Notes: generated by a model not told the origin, from the sequence alone. A stretch of DNA of 64,000 nucleotides from Denitratimonas yunnanensis (SeqCode) (GCA_026410415.1 JAPMLR010000007.1:1-64000); one strand, 5' to 3'. Positions 7,392 through 15,978 are shown, counted from the stretch's first letter. Numbers and translations are program-made.

Positions 7392-8222
7392 TTATCGCGG
7401 GCCGAGGCGTTCCAGTACGGCGAGCGTCGGCTTGGCCAGGTTGAGAGTGTAGAAATGCAGGCCGGGCGCGCCGGCGTCGAGCAGGCGGCGGCACAGTACG
7501 GCCACGGTGTCGGCGGCGAAGTCCCGGATGCTTGCCACGTCGTCGCCGAAGGCGATGAAGCGGCGTTGCATCCAGCGCGGAATCTCCGCGCCGCATTGCT
7601 CGGAGAAGCGGCGCAGCTGGCTGAAATTGGAGATCGGCATGATGCCCGGCACGATCGGGATGGCTATCCCGAGGCGGCGGGCGTCATCGACGAAGCGGAA
7701 GTAGGCGTCGGCGTTGTAGAAGTACTGGGTGATCGCGGCATCCGCGCCGGCATCCACTTTCCGCTGGAAGTGCGCCAGATCGGAGAACGCATCGTCGGCC
7801 TGCGGATGGACTTCGGGATAGCACCCGACTTCAATGCGGAAGTGGTCGCCGTGGCGGGCGCGGATGAATTCGATCAGGTCGCTGGCATAGCGGAATTCGC
7901 CAGGGCTGGCCATGCCCGAGGGCAGGTCGCCACGCAGCGCGACGATGCGTCGGCAGCCGTGGGCGCGGTACACATCGAGCAAGCCGGCCAGCTCGGCACG
8001 GGTGCCGCCGACGCAGGAAAGGTGGGGTGCGGCATCCAATCCGTGGTCCTTGCGCAGCATGGCGACGGTTTCGGGGGTGTAGCTCAGGGTTGAGCCACCC
8101 GCGCCGAACGTCACTGACACATACTCGGGGGAGAGGCGCGCGAGTCGGCTGGCGGCACGCTGCAGCTGGGCCTGTTGCTCGTCGGTCTTGGGCGGATAGA
8201 ACTCGAAGCTGATGGCGGACAT
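7392..8222 (-). CDS. metF: 5,10-methylenetetrahydrofolate reductase
   Basis: A 276-residue FAD enzyme that reduces methylene-THF to 5-methyl-THF for methionine synthesis. Family features seen: the opening SFEFYPPKT with the catalytic glutamate region, VSVTFGAGGST, PHLSCVGGTRAELAGLL, VALRGDLP, EVGCYPEVHPQA and ITQYFYNADAYFRFVDDA. I start it at the ATG at 8222 because homology begins at MSAISFEF; an ATG ten codons upstream is possible, and neither has a good ribosome-binding site. The length is typical. It is followed by the DUF4124 gene, apparently on one transcript. No SAM- or SAH-riboswitch is recognisable upstream. Confidence 0.95.
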   Translation of the reverse strand: MSAISFEFYPPKTDEQQAQLQRAASRLARLSPEYVSVTFGAGGSTLSYTPETVAMLRKDHGLDAAPHLSCVGGTRAELAGLLDVYRAHGCRRIVALRGDLPSGMASPGEFRYASDLIEFIRARHGDHFRIEVGCYPEVHPQADDAFSDLAHFQRKVDAGADAAITQYFYNADAYFRFVDDARRLGIAIPIVPGIMPISNFSQLRRFSEQCGAEIPRWMQRRFIAFGDDVASIRDFAADTVAVLCRRLLDAGAPGLHFYTLNLAKPTLAVLERLGPR

Positions 8223-8442
8223 GGGGTGTGGAGCGGGAAGTGGGGCGAGCATTCTATCGCTTCATCGCGATGAAAGAAGGTCAATTCGGGGTTTCTGTTC
8301 GACAGCGATGCGCTTGGCCTCTCCGCAGGCATGGCGCGAGGTGGGGCGCATCATCGCCGCGGATGCAGGTTTCGTGTGTCATGCCGGAACGGTCGCCTGA
8401 GTGTCCGGCAATGCTGCCGGAAATGCGGGTTAAGCTTTCCGC

Positions 8443-9234
8443 ATGCGCTGCTCCATTCCGCCACTGGTCAATTTCCAGCCCATCGAGGCCGTGCCCGCGA
8501 TGGTGTTGCGTGGGCGCGGCAATGCGGTGGCACGGGCGGTGGCGGGAGCCGGCTGGATTCTGCGCCGCAAGACCGACGGGCGTTATCTCGCGGTCGTGAA
8601 GGACGGGCACATCAGGGCGTTGTTGCCGGGAGCGTTGCAGCGCGAGTTGGGACGGATGACGTTGACGGAGGTATCGACGCGGCTTGCGCGGGCAGACGTG
8701 CCGGGGCGAGACAGGCCGTTGCCGCTGACATTCCTGCGGCCGATGCTGGCCGCACTGGGTGTCAATGCCCGATATGGTGCGGAACGCGGATTGGCGCTCG
8801 TGCCCGAACCGGCGCGTCTGGCATTTGCGGGTGTCGATCGATATCGCCGGCCGCTCTGGCTGACCGGTGCCGCCGCCGATGCCTGGCAGCGCCTGCGCAC
8901 CGCTGCAGCCCGCGACGGCGTGATGCTTGATGCCATCTCCGGGTATCGCAGCCATGCCTACCAGCTGGGCATTTTCCGTCGCAAGCTGGCGCGCGGCATC
9001 GCGCTGGATGCCATCCTTGCGGTGAACGCTGCACCCGGCTACAGCGAGCACCATTCCGGACGAGCACTCGACATCGGCACGCCCGGCGAGCCGCCAGCCG
9101 AAGAAAGTTTCGAGGCGACCCCCGCGTTCGCTTGGCTGTGTGCGCGTGCCGCGGCGTTCGGATTCACCATGAGCTACCCGCGCGACAACCCCCACGGCAT
9201 CGTCCACGAGCCGTGGCACTGGTGTTTCAAATGA
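8443..9234 (+). CDS. M15-family D,D-carboxypeptidase-like peptidase (VanY type)
   Basis: A 263-residue zinc peptidase. The C-terminal half holds the M15B active site: SGYRS, then SEHHSGRALDIG (SxHxxGxAxD, zinc ligands His and Asp), then EPWHW (catalytic Glu and third ligand His). Such enzymes trim the terminal D-Ala of cell-wall peptides. The N-terminal 120 residues are unlike known domains; there is no clear signal peptide, so the location is uncertain. The stop codon overlaps the next start (ATGA), which ties it to the four-gene lipid-transport operon that follows. The pairing suggests coordination of wall and outer-membrane maintenance, but this is inference. Confidence 0.85.
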   Translation: MRCSIPPLVNFQPIEAVPAMVLRGRGNAVARAVAGAGWILRRKTDGRYLAVVKDGHIRALLPGALQRELGRMTLTEVSTRLARADVPGRDRPLPLTFLRPMLAALGVNARYGAERGLALVPEPARLAFAGVDRYRRPLWLTGAAADAWQRLRTAAARDGVMLDAISGYRSHAYQLGIFRRKLARGIALDAILAVNAAPGYSEHHSGRALDIGTPGEPPAEESFEATPAFAWLCARAAAFGFTMSYPRDNPHGIVHEPWHWCFK

Positions 9235-10340
9235 CCGCGCCCGCGTTGCTGCCGCCCGATGCCACCGGTCGCGTCGAGCTGTCGGGCGACTGGACGTTGT
9301 TGCATGCCCCCGTGCTGGCGCAGGAGGTCGCTGCCTTTCGCCAGGCCCATGGCCAAGGCGCATCGTATTCGGCTGCGCGGATCGGGCGGCTCGATACTGC
9401 CGGTGCGAGCCTGCTGCTGGAATTGATCGGTGGATCCGGTCACCTTGGACGGCTTGCCGAGTTGCCTTCGCATTCTGCCCGCCTGCTCGCCACGGTGGCA
9501 CAGGCCGACGCGCCGCCCATGGGCCTGCCGCCGCGAGGCGGTCTGCCTGGCTTCGTCGCCGATATCGGTGCATCGGTGCGCAGCATCTGGCGCGACACTG
9601 TGCGGCTGATCGGTTTTCTTGGCCAGCTGATCGCCACCTTGCCGGAGGTAGTGCTGTCGCCGCGCCACTGGCGCATCGCGCCGTGGGTGACGCAAATCCA
9701 CCAGACGGGCTTGAACGCGGTGCCGATCATCACCTTGCTGACGTTCCTCGTCGGTGCGGTCATCGCTTTCCTCGGTGCGACCGTGTTGCGCGAGTTCGGC
9801 GCCACGCTCTACACCATCGACTTGATCGCCTATTCGTTCCTGCGCGAGTTCGGGGTGCTGCTCACCGCGATCATGGTGGCCGGTCGGTCGGGCAGCGCCT
9901 TCACCGCGCAACTGGGATCGATGAAGTCACGCGAGGAGATCGATGCGATCCGCACGCTCGGCATGGACCCGATGCAGGTACTGGTGGTGCCGCGCGTGCT
10001 GGCGCTGCTGGTGTCGATGCCGCTGCTCACGGTGCTGGCGATGCTGTCGGGCATCCTTGGCGGTGCGCTGGTGTGTGCGCTGTCGCTGGATATTTCCCCG
10101 ACGATGTATTTCTCGCGTATCCACGACACGCTGGAACTGCGGCATTTCTGGGTGGGGCTGTCGAAGGCGCCGGTGTTCGCCGTGATGATCGCGCTGATCG
10201 GCTGTCTGGAAGGCTTCAAAGTCGCCGGCAGCGCGGAGTCGGTGGGAAAACACACTACATCCAGCGTGGTGCAGGCGATCTTCGTGGTGATCCTGATCGA
10301 CGCGCTGGCGGCGGTGTTCTTCATGGAGATGGACTGGTGA
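9231..10340 (+). CDS. mlaE: MlaE-type ABC permease with N-terminal STAS domain
   Basis: A 369-residue inner-membrane permease. Residues about 1-100 form a STAS-like domain (ATGRVELSGDW, GRLDTAGASLLLELI), the job done by separate MlaB in E. coli. The rest is a MlaE permease: a segment like VTQIHQTGLNAVPIITLLTFL, then SFLREFGVLLTAIMVAGRSGSAFTAQ split over the membrane, the ATPase-coupling segment IDAIRTLGMDPMQVLVVPR, and terminal hydrophobic helices. It moves phospholipid between the inner membrane and an Mce protein. The start ATG overlaps the peptidase stop, and the end overlaps the ATPase start (GTGA). The symbol follows the family; a true Mla locus usually also has mlaC, absent here, so a PqiB/Yeb-like or Mce role is possible. 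Confidence 0.88.
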   Translation: MTAPALLPPDATGRVELSGDWTLLHAPVLAQEVAAFRQAHGQGASYSAARIGRLDTAGASLLLELIGGSGHLGRLAELPSHSARLLATVAQADAPPMGLPPRGGLPGFVADIGASVRSIWRDTVRLIGFLGQLIATLPEVVLSPRHWRIAPWVTQIHQTGLNAVPIITLLTFLVGAVIAFLGATVLREFGATLYTIDLIAYSFLREFGVLLTAIMVAGRSGSAFTAQLGSMKSREEIDAIRTLGMDPMQVLVVPRVLALLVSMPLLTVLAMLSGILGGALVCALSLDISPTMYFSRIHDTLELRHFWVGLSKAPVFAVMIALIGCLEGFKVAGSAESVGKHTTSSVVQAIFVVILIDALAAVFFMEMDW

Positions 10341-11122
10341 GTGGCGCAGGTCACGTGATCGACGTGCGCGGTCTGCGCAACCAGTTCGGCACGCAGGTGG
10401 TGCACGAAAACCTCGATCTTTCGGTGTGCCGGGGAGAGATCCTCGGCGTGGTGGGGGGCTCGGGCAGCGGCAAGTCCGTGTTGATGCGCTCGATCATCGG
10501 CCTGAACGTTCCTGCCGCAGGCACGGTAGGGATGCTTGGCGAGGAGGTCAGTGCGATGACACAGCAGCAGCGTACCGCCATCGATCGCCGTTGCGGCGTG
10601 CTGTTCCAGAACGGTGCGCTGTTCTCCTCGCTTTCCGTGGCCGAGAACGTGGAAGTGCCGATGCGCGAGCTGCGCTGTCTTCCTGAGTCGCTGATGCGGC
10701 GGTTGTCGGCGCTGAAACTGGCGCTCGCCGGTTTGCCGGCGAGCGCCGGGGCGAAGTTCCCCTCCCAGCTTTCCGGAGGCATGGTCAAGCGCGCCGCGCT
10801 GGCGCGTGCGCTGGCGCTCGATCCGGAACTGGTGTTTCTCGACGAACCCACCGCCGGGCTGGATCCGATCGGAGCCGCCGCGTTTGACCAGCTGATCCTG
10901 ACCCTGCGTGACAGCCTCGGATTGACGGTATTCCTCATCACCCACGATCTGGATACCCTGCACACCATCTGCGACCGGGTCGCGGTACTGGCGCAGAAGC
11001 GCGTGCTCGCCATCGGGCCACTGGCGCAGGTGGCGCAGCATCCCGATCCGTGGATACAGGAATACTTCTGCGGCCCGCGTGGCCGAGCCGCCGAAGCATC
11101 CGCCGGTCGCCATCGGGAGTAG
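10337..11122 (+). CDS. mlaF: MlaF-type ABC ATPase
   Basis: A 261-residue ATP-binding subunit powering the permease encoded just upstream. Walker A is GGSGSGKSVL, the Q-loop GVLFQNGALFSSLSV, the signature LSGGMVKRAALARAL, Walker B LVFLDEPTAGLDP and the switch histidine ITHDL. The Met-Val-Lys-Arg following LSGG is typical of Mla-type ATPases. The start is GTG at 10337, overlapping the permease stop by 4 bp; a longer open frame upstream in the same register only shadows mlaE. Two base pairs separate its stop from mlaD. The short C-terminal tail (CGPRGRAAEASAG) is not conserved. Confidence 0.93.
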   Translation: MSGAGHVIDVRGLRNQFGTQVVHENLDLSVCRGEILGVVGGSGSGKSVLMRSIIGLNVPAAGTVGMLGEEVSAMTQQQRTAIDRRCGVLFQNGALFSSLSVAENVEVPMRELRCLPESLMRRLSALKLALAGLPASAGAKFPSQLSGGMVKRAALARALALDPELVFLDEPTAGLDPIGAAAFDQLILTLRDSLGLTVFLITHDLDTLHTICDRVAVLAQKRVLAIGPLAQVAQHPDPWIQEYFCGPRGRAAEASAGRHRE

Positions 11123-11124
11123 AC

Positions 11125-12063
11125 ATGGAAACCCGCGCCAACCACATTCTCATCGGCAGCTTCGTGATCGCCGTGGTCCTGCTGACCCTGGGATGCCTGC
11201 TCTGGCTGGGCAAGTTCGGCGGCGAGCGCGACAGCGCGCTGTACGACATCGTCTTCAGCGAGTCGGTGATCGGCCTGTCGAAAGGTTCGGTTGTGTCCTA
11301 CAACGGCGTGCCGGTGGGCGAGGTGGCCTCGCTCACGATCGATCCGAAGGATCTGGCTCGGGTGGTGGTGCGGGTCCGCATCAACGGGCGCGATCTGGTG
11401 CGGCGCGATACCGAGGCCACGCTCGGCTTCGCTGCTGTCACGGGGGTGGCCGACATCCGCCTCGCCGGCGGCTCGCTGCAGAGCCCGCGACTGCACGAAG
11501 AGGGCAAGGTGCCGAGCATCGTCGCCAGCCCCTCGCCGTTGGCCAGGCTGACTGCGTCCGGGCAGGACATCATGGTCAACATCAACGAGGTGGCAGCCCG
11601 TCTGGCCGATCTGCTGTCGCCGGAGAACGTGGCGAAGGTGGAGTCGGTGCTTGGCAATGTGGATTCACTGGCTGCATCCATCGGCAGTGAGCGCGAGACG
11701 CTGGCCGAGGCCATCCGCCAACTTTCCGTCGCCTCGGGCCAGCTGCAGGCCACGTTGGTCAGCATCGATGGTGCCGCGGACAGCGTGCGCGGGCTGATGG
11801 ATGGCGAAGTCCGCGGCTTGCTGACCAGCGCCAATGTCGCCGTGGAAAAGCTCGATGCGCTCACGGTGCAACTCGATGGGCTGGTGAGCGAAAATCGTGC
11901 CGCCGTGTCGGGGTTCAGTCAGCAGGGCCTGCGACAGATCGGGCCGGCGATGGAGGAGCTGCGAACCACGCTGGCGGCGGTGCAGCAACTGTCCGATCGG
12001 CTTTCGCGTTCGGACAGCGTCCTGCTCGGCAATCCACAACCCCGGGAGTTCAAGCCGCGATGA
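11125..12063 (+). CDS. mlaD: MlaD/MCE-domain lipid-binding protein
   Basis: A 312-residue periplasmic protein anchored by an N-terminal membrane helix (about residues 8-30, ILIGSFVIAVVLLTLGCLLW). An MCE domain follows (about 38-120: VIGLSKGSVVSYNGVPVGEV, with the family VxYNGVxVG pattern), then a long Ala/Ser-rich helical region with coiled-coil character (about 140-300). MCE proteins form hexameric rings that shuttle lipids between membranes. At 312 residues it is longer than E. coli MlaD (about 183) and nearer to Mce-type proteins with helical tails that may form a tube. It starts two bases after the ATPase stop and its end overlaps the lipoprotein gene (ATGA). Confidence 0.9.
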   Translation: METRANHILIGSFVIAVVLLTLGCLLWLGKFGGERDSALYDIVFSESVIGLSKGSVVSYNGVPVGEVASLTIDPKDLARVVVRVRINGRDLVRRDTEATLGFAAVTGVADIRLAGGSLQSPRLHEEGKVPSIVASPSPLARLTASGQDIMVNINEVAARLADLLSPENVAKVESVLGNVDSLAASIGSERETLAEAIRQLSVASGQLQATLVSIDGAADSVRGLMDGEVRGLLTSANVAVEKLDALTVQLDGLVSENRAAVSGFSQQGLRQIGPAMEELRTTLAAVQQLSDRLSRSDSVLLGNPQPREFKPR

Positions 12064-12683
12064 AACGAGTCCTGTGGATGACGGTGCTGCTGGCGTGGCT
12101 GTCGGCCTGCACGGTGTTGCCGGTCCGGCCGACAGTGGCGCTGTATGCGCCTGTGCTCGAGCTTGCTCCGGCGTCCGTGAGCGCATCGGTGCCGTGGCGG
12201 CTTGCGTTGGCGCGCCCGATCGCGAGTGGGCCACTTGCCACGCCTCGCATCCTGGTGCGCCCTTCGCCGGACGAGATCGAGATTTACCCGCGGGCCGAAT
12301 GGAGCGAGCCGGCGCCCGGCCTGGTTGGCAACGCGCTGATGCAGGCGTTCGAGGTCAATGGCCGCATTGGCTCGCTGGAACGCAGCAGTGCCGGTCTGGA
12401 TCACGATTTCGAGCTGACCACCGAATTGCGCGACTTCCAGCTCGAACTGGCCGGAGGTCCGGTCGCGGTAGTGCGAATCAAGGCCAACCTGATTGCCCAG
12501 CCTCGGGGCGTCCTTGTCGCCAGTCGCCTGTTCGAAGCTCGCATTCCGGCGGCGGGGCAGCAGGTGACCGACGCGGTGGCGGCGCTCTCCGATGCGCTCG
12601 CGCAGACGTTGCCGCAGGTCGCGGACTGGACCGTGGCCGAAGCGCAGGCGCAGTGGCGGGCCGGCGATGTGACCGCGCAATGA
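12060..12683 (+). CDS. ABC-type transport auxiliary lipoprotein (PqiC-like)
   Basis: A 207-residue lipoprotein with signal peptide and lipobox LSAC (Cys17). The mature domain fits the ABC-transport auxiliary component family (PqiC/DUF330): IEIYPRAEWSEPAPGL, then FELTTELRDFQLE and VRIKANLIAQPRGVLVASRLFE. Such lipoproteins sit at the outer membrane and receive or guide lipids from MCE complexes. The ATG overlaps the mlaD stop; it is the last gene of the operon and ends 9 bp before the convergent PAS-LuxR gene. A PqiC-like partner in place of MlaA/MlaC suggests a hybrid Mce system. Confidence 0.85.
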   Translation: MKRVLWMTVLLAWLSACTVLPVRPTVALYAPVLELAPASVSASVPWRLALARPIASGPLATPRILVRPSPDEIEIYPRAEWSEPAPGLVGNALMQAFEVNGRIGSLERSSAGLDHDFELTTELRDFQLELAGGPVAVVRIKANLIAQPRGVLVASRLFEARIPAAGQQVTDAVAALSDALAQTLPQVADWTVAEAQAQWRAGDVTAQ

Positions 12684-12692
12684 CGCACGCGC

Positions 12693-14159
12693 TCAATCGG
12701 TTCCGAAGCCGCGCTCGCGTCCCCAGATCACCGCTGCGCTGCGTCGGTTGACGCCGATCTTGCCGTAGAGCGTGGCGACGTGGTTTCGCACCGTGTTGCG
12801 TGACAGTCGAAGGCGCTGCGCGATTTCCGCATCGCCCTGTCCGTTGCAGATCAATTCCAGCACCTCGCGTTCGCGTGCCGTCAGCGTGTCGACCTCGCTC
12901 ATCGCCACCTGCGGGCGACGAACCTGCGCCAGTTTCTCCATGACCGTGCGGCTGAACCAGGAGGCGTCCTTCATCACGGCTTCGATGGCGCTGATCAGTT
13001 CGCTTTCGGTGCGTTTGCGTTCGGTGATGTCCTGAATGACGAACAGCGCGCAGGCCTCGTCCTGGATCATCACCGATTCGGCCGACAGCAGCCCGTCGAT
13101 CACCAGCCCGTCGGAGGCGCGCAACTGGGCGTCGCGGTTGCGGATCATCTGGTTGGCGTCCAGCGCCACGCGGATGTCGCGCAGCGTGGCCTGGTCCAGA
13201 TGCAGGCCGGCGGACGTGACCGTGCGCCCGATGATCTCGTTGCGGGAGCGACCCACGGCGGTGACGAAGGCGCCATTGGCTTCGATCACGCACCAGTTCG
13301 ACTGGATGCACACCGCCATGGGCACCGGCGCCATGCGGAACGCCTTGGCGAAGCGTTCCTCGCTCTGGCGCAGCGATTGTTCCGCACGTCGGCGCGCTTC
13401 CAGATCGATGAAGGAAAACAACATGCAGGGGCGGCCCATGACCACGATGGGTTGGCCCGCGACCATGACCGCCTTGCTGTCGCCATCGGCGGTACGAACG
13501 CGCGATTCCTGTGGCCGGATCGCGGTGTGCGTGGCCAGCGCACGCACGGCCTGGTCGCGCCACTGGGCATCGTGCAGCACATCGATCTCGTGGAATGGCC
13601 GGCCGAGGATGTCTTCGGCCGAAAAGCCCGTCATTTCGCAGAAGCCGTCATTGGTGCGGATGTAGCGCGAATCGTCCAGTCGCAGGATCGCGGCTGGCGA
13701 CGGCTTGGAGGAGAAGAACCGGTCGAATAGCTCGTCCGACCCGACCTTTTCGGTGGTGTCCACGATGAAAAGCACCAGCATCTCGGGCTGGTTGGACTCA
13801 TCTGAAAGGACCATTCCTCGGAACATCAGTGTTCGGGTGATTCCTTGCCCGTCGCGTCGTGTCAGCTCCAGCGTCAAACCGCTGAACGTGTCGCCTGCAG
13901 TGAGGCGTGCGAGTGGCGTCTGGCCGGTCTTGAGCTGGCGCTGGCCGGATTCGCACAGGGTGAACCGCTTTGCGTATTGGCTTGTCGATTCACCCAATTC
14001 TTCAAGCGTAGCGCAGCCATGCATGTCCAGCGCGGCGTGGTTGGCCCAGAGGATTGGGCCGGCCGGATCAAGCAGGATCACGCCTTCGCTCAAGTGTGTC
14101 ATCACCTGTTGCAGGCGGCGGCGCCCCATGGTCGGTGGATCATGTGGTTTGGTTGTCAT
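12693..14159 (-). CDS. three-PAS-domain LuxR-family transcriptional regulator
   Basis: A 488-residue cytosolic regulator. Three PAS domains occupy about residues 15-130 (EGVILLDPAGPILWANHAA), 150-270 (RYIRTNDGFCEMTGFSAEDI) and 280-400 (CVIEANGAFVTAVGRSRNEI, ending IQDITERKRTESEL), then a LuxR/GerE helix-turn-helix at about 425-485 (LTAREREVLELICNGQGDAE, then AQRLRLSRNTVRNHVATLYGKIG). There is no receiver or kinase domain, so it probably senses a ligand, redox state or light directly through PAS. It diverges from the BON/CsbD stress operon, and a palindrome at 14237-14253 lies between them. Confidence 0.88.
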   Translation of the reverse strand: MTTKPHDPPTMGRRRLQQVMTHLSEGVILLDPAGPILWANHAALDMHGCATLEELGESTSQYAKRFTLCESGQRQLKTGQTPLARLTAGDTFSGLTLELTRRDGQGITRTLMFRGMVLSDESNQPEMLVLFIVDTTEKVGSDELFDRFFSSKPSPAAILRLDDSRYIRTNDGFCEMTGFSAEDILGRPFHEIDVLHDAQWRDQAVRALATHTAIRPQESRVRTADGDSKAVMVAGQPIVVMGRPCMLFSFIDLEARRRAEQSLRQSEERFAKAFRMAPVPMAVCIQSNWCVIEANGAFVTAVGRSRNEIIGRTVTSAGLHLDQATLRDIRVALDANQMIRNRDAQLRASDGLVIDGLLSAESVMIQDEACALFVIQDITERKRTESELISAIEAVMKDASWFSRTVMEKLAQVRRPQVAMSEVDTLTAREREVLELICNGQGDAEIAQRLRLSRNTVRNHVATLYGKIGVNRRSAAVIWGRERGFGTD

Positions 14160-14236
14160 TGCCTTTCCCTGTTTTCCCTGGGGGGTTTGTTGCGGTTCAT
14201 TCTCGCATTAAATGCTGGTTAAAAAAGGTCAATTGA

Positions 14237-14253
14237 TACCAGTTCTACTGGTA
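14237..14253. promoter_or_regulatory. candidate operator between the PAS-LuxR regulator and the stress operon
   Basis: TACCAGT and its exact reverse complement ACTGGTA are separated by TCT. It lies 78 bp upstream of the regulator start and 170 bp upstream of the BON gene. Size and symmetry suit a LuxR-type dimer. Binding by the neighbouring regulator is inferred only from position. Confidence 0.45.
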
Positions 14254-14422
14254 CATCGATCACTACGTGCATGGCAACCCGATACCTAACATGGCTTCCG
14301 CCCGGCACGTTTCGCGAGTCGGGTGCCAGCAAAGGAATCTTTCCCTTGCCGGTTGGTTCCCTGCCTTCGCGCAGCGCATCGCGACGATGCGAACGCAGAA
14401 GTACCTCAACAGGAGATAGAGC

Positions 14423-15037
14423 ATGAACAACGCCAAGAAGATCACTACTCTCGCCCTGGCCATCTCGCTGTCTCTGGGGGGCGGCATTGCCCTCGCGGCG
14501 GACAATGTGCGCCATGCCGAGGACGAGTCATCCAGCGCCACGCAAGCGGTCGGTGATGCGTGGATCACCACCAAGGTGAAGGCCGAGCTGGCCATCGCCG
14601 ATGGCGTCTCGAGCACCGATATTTCCGTCACCACGGTGGATGGTGTGGTCACCTTGACCGGTGTGCTGCCGACCCGCACCTCCGTCGATGCGGCCATCGC
14701 GCACACCCGCAGTGTCAAGGGCGTGCTGGATGTGGATGCTGCCGGCCTGAAGGTCGGTGATCCGGCCAAGGTTGCGGCCAGCGACCGCCACGACAGCGAA
14801 TCCACGACGCTCGGCCAGAAGGTGGATGACACCTGGATCACCACCAAGGTGAAGGCCGAACTCGCCACTACCGACGGTGTCTCGAGCACCGACATCTCCG
14901 TCAAGACGGTCGATGGCGTTGTCACCTTGACCGGTGCGCTGTCGAGCGAGCTGGCCGTGAAGAAGGCCATTGCCGCCGCGCGCAGCGTCGAGGGCGTCCG
15001 TCAGGTCGATGCGTCCGCTCTGCGGGTCGCAGGTTGA
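14423..15037 (+). CDS. periplasmic protein with two BON domains (OsmY-like)
   Basis: A 204-residue exported protein with a signal peptide (about 1-25, ending GIALA) and two tandem BON domains (about 42-112 and 132-202). Both repeats begin with D-x-WITTKVKAELA and contain VSSTDIS, then TVDGVVTLTG, so they are recent duplicates of each other. BON domains bind phospholipid surfaces; OsmY is a periplasmic stress protein that shields the envelope and aids outer-membrane protein folding. A good ribosome-binding site (AGGAGA) precedes the ATG. It is the first gene of a four-gene stress operon. Confidence 0.88.
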   Translation: MNNAKKITTLALAISLSLGGGIALAADNVRHAEDESSSATQAVGDAWITTKVKAELAIADGVSSTDISVTTVDGVVTLTGVLPTRTSVDAAIAHTRSVKGVLDVDAAGLKVGDPAKVAASDRHDSESTTLGQKVDDTWITTKVKAELATTDGVSSTDISVKTVDGVVTLTGALSSELAVKKAIAAARSVEGVRQVDASALRVAG

Positions 15038-15048
15038 GGAGGCATGTC

Positions 15049-15246
15049 ATGAACGAGGATCGCATCAAAGGTCAATGGAAGCAGATCAGCGGCAAGGTCA
15101 AGGCCCAATGGGGAAAGCTCACCGATGACGACGTGCGTGTGAGCGAAGGCAACGCCGAGTATCTGGCCGGCAAGCTTCAACAGCGTTACGGCATGGCGAA
15201 GGATCAAGCGAAGAAGGAAGTGAACGACTTCATCGATTCGCTCTGA
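15049..15246 (+). CDS. CsbD-family stress protein
   Basis: A 65-residue hydrophilic protein opening [20 protein letters not shown] and ending in VNDFIDSL, a clear match to the CsbD family (YjbJ in E. coli). These small proteins accumulate under general stress; their biochemical role is unknown. The start at 15049 (GAGGAGG upstream) is preferred to an in-frame start five codons earlier that would overlap the BON gene stop. It lies 11 bp after the BON gene. Confidence 0.9.
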   Translation: MNEDRIKGQWKQISGKVKAQWGKLTDDDVRVSEGNAEYLAGKLQQRYGMAKDQAKKEVNDFIDSL

Positions 15247-15263
15247 CGCCATTCCGGGAAATC

Positions 15264-15297
15264 CCGGATCCGGGGTGCAGTACCGCCCCGGATCCGG
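15264..15297. terminator. perfect 12-bp hairpin between csbD-like and DUF1328 genes
   Basis: CCGGATCCGGGG and its exact reverse complement flank a 10-base loop, 18 bp after the CsbD stop. There is no T-run, so it is more likely an RNA-stability or processing hairpin, giving different levels of the upstream and downstream messages, than a full terminator. Confidence 0.45.
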
Positions 15298-15353
15298 CTC
15301 AGGCGCATCGTCGCCAGCTGTCCTGTTCCATCCGTCATCCCAAGGAGAACGAC

Positions 15354-15518
15354 ATGCTTCATTACGCGATCGTGTTTCTCGTCATTGCCCTGATCGCAGG
15401 GTTTCTGGGCTTCTTCGGTATTGCCGGCACTGCAGCGTGGATCGCCAAGGTCCTGTTCGTGGTGTTCATCGTGCTGTTTCTGGTGTCGCTGGTCACTGGT
15501 CGTCGGCCACGCGCCTGA
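15354..15518 (+). CDS. DUF1328 small membrane protein (YtjA family)
   Basis: A 54-residue hydrophobic protein, [20 protein letters not shown] at the start, with two membrane helices separated by the [12 protein letters not shown] segment typical of the DUF1328/YtjA family, and a basic C-terminus (GRRPRA). The ribosome-binding site AAGGAG lies nine bases before the ATG. The family is widespread beside CsbD and BON genes and its function is unknown. It is short enough to be missed by automated calls, but the family match is clear. Confidence 0.88.
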   Translation: MLHYAIVFLVIALIAGFLGFFGIAGTAAWIAKVLFVVFIVLFLVSLVTGRRPRA

Positions 15519-15554
15519 CACCGGCCTTTCCCTCGCAAAGATCAGGAGAACGAA

Positions 15555-15875
15555 ATGAACATTCAACGCATTCTGCTGGCTGCCATTCTTTCCGCCCCGA
15601 TGTTGATCCTGGCCACGGGCTGCTCGGTGGCCCGCAAGCAGGAAACCGTGGGCGAATACATCGATGGGGCGGCGATCACGACCGAAATCAAGGCCAAGCT
15701 CGCCGAGGATTCGGAAACGTCCGCGCTGAACATCGGGGTCAAGACGATGGATGCGGGCGTGGTGCAGCTTTCCGGTTTCGCCAAGTCGCAACGCGAGAAG
15801 AACCGTGCCGGTGAGATCGCCCGCGCGGTGAAAGGTGTCACGGCCGTGCACAACGATCTCATCGTCCGGCCGTAA
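15555..15875 (+). CDS. BON-domain lipoprotein
   Basis: A 106-residue lipoprotein with signal peptide and lipobox ATGC (Cys23), followed by one BON domain (about 38-106: ITTEIKAKLAEDSETSALNI, then GVVQLSGFAKSQREKNRAGEI). It probably sits in the outer membrane facing the periplasm and binds lipid. AGGAGA precedes the ATG by seven bases. It ends the BON-CsbD-DUF1328-BON operon and is followed by a terminator hairpin. With the soluble two-BON protein it suggests an envelope-protection role under osmotic or membrane stress. Confidence 0.88.
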   Translation: MNIQRILLAAILSAPMLILATGCSVARKQETVGEYIDGAAITTEIKAKLAEDSETSALNIGVKTMDAGVVQLSGFAKSQREKNRAGEIARAVKGVTAVHNDLIVRP

Positions 15876-15893
15876 TCCCGCAATGTGATGGTG

Positions 15894-15959
15894 GCCGGCG
15901 GCTTCCGGGCAGGTGCCATGCAAAGGCATGGCTGCCAGGGGCCGCCGGCATCGCTTTTT
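15894..15959 (+). terminator. terminator after the BON/CsbD operon
   Basis: GCCGGCGGC (15894-15902) pairs with GCCGCCGGC (15941-15949), enclosing an inner hairpin (GGCAG..GCCATG with CATGGC-TGCC), and is followed by TTTTT at 15955. It cleanly separates the stress operon from nnrS. Confidence 0.8.
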
Positions 15960-15978
15960 CTGCTGCGCGGCCCGTGAG

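Noticed and set aside
8223..8442. A SAM or SAH riboswitch upstream of metF
   Set aside because: No conserved core of either class could be found in the 220-bp interval.
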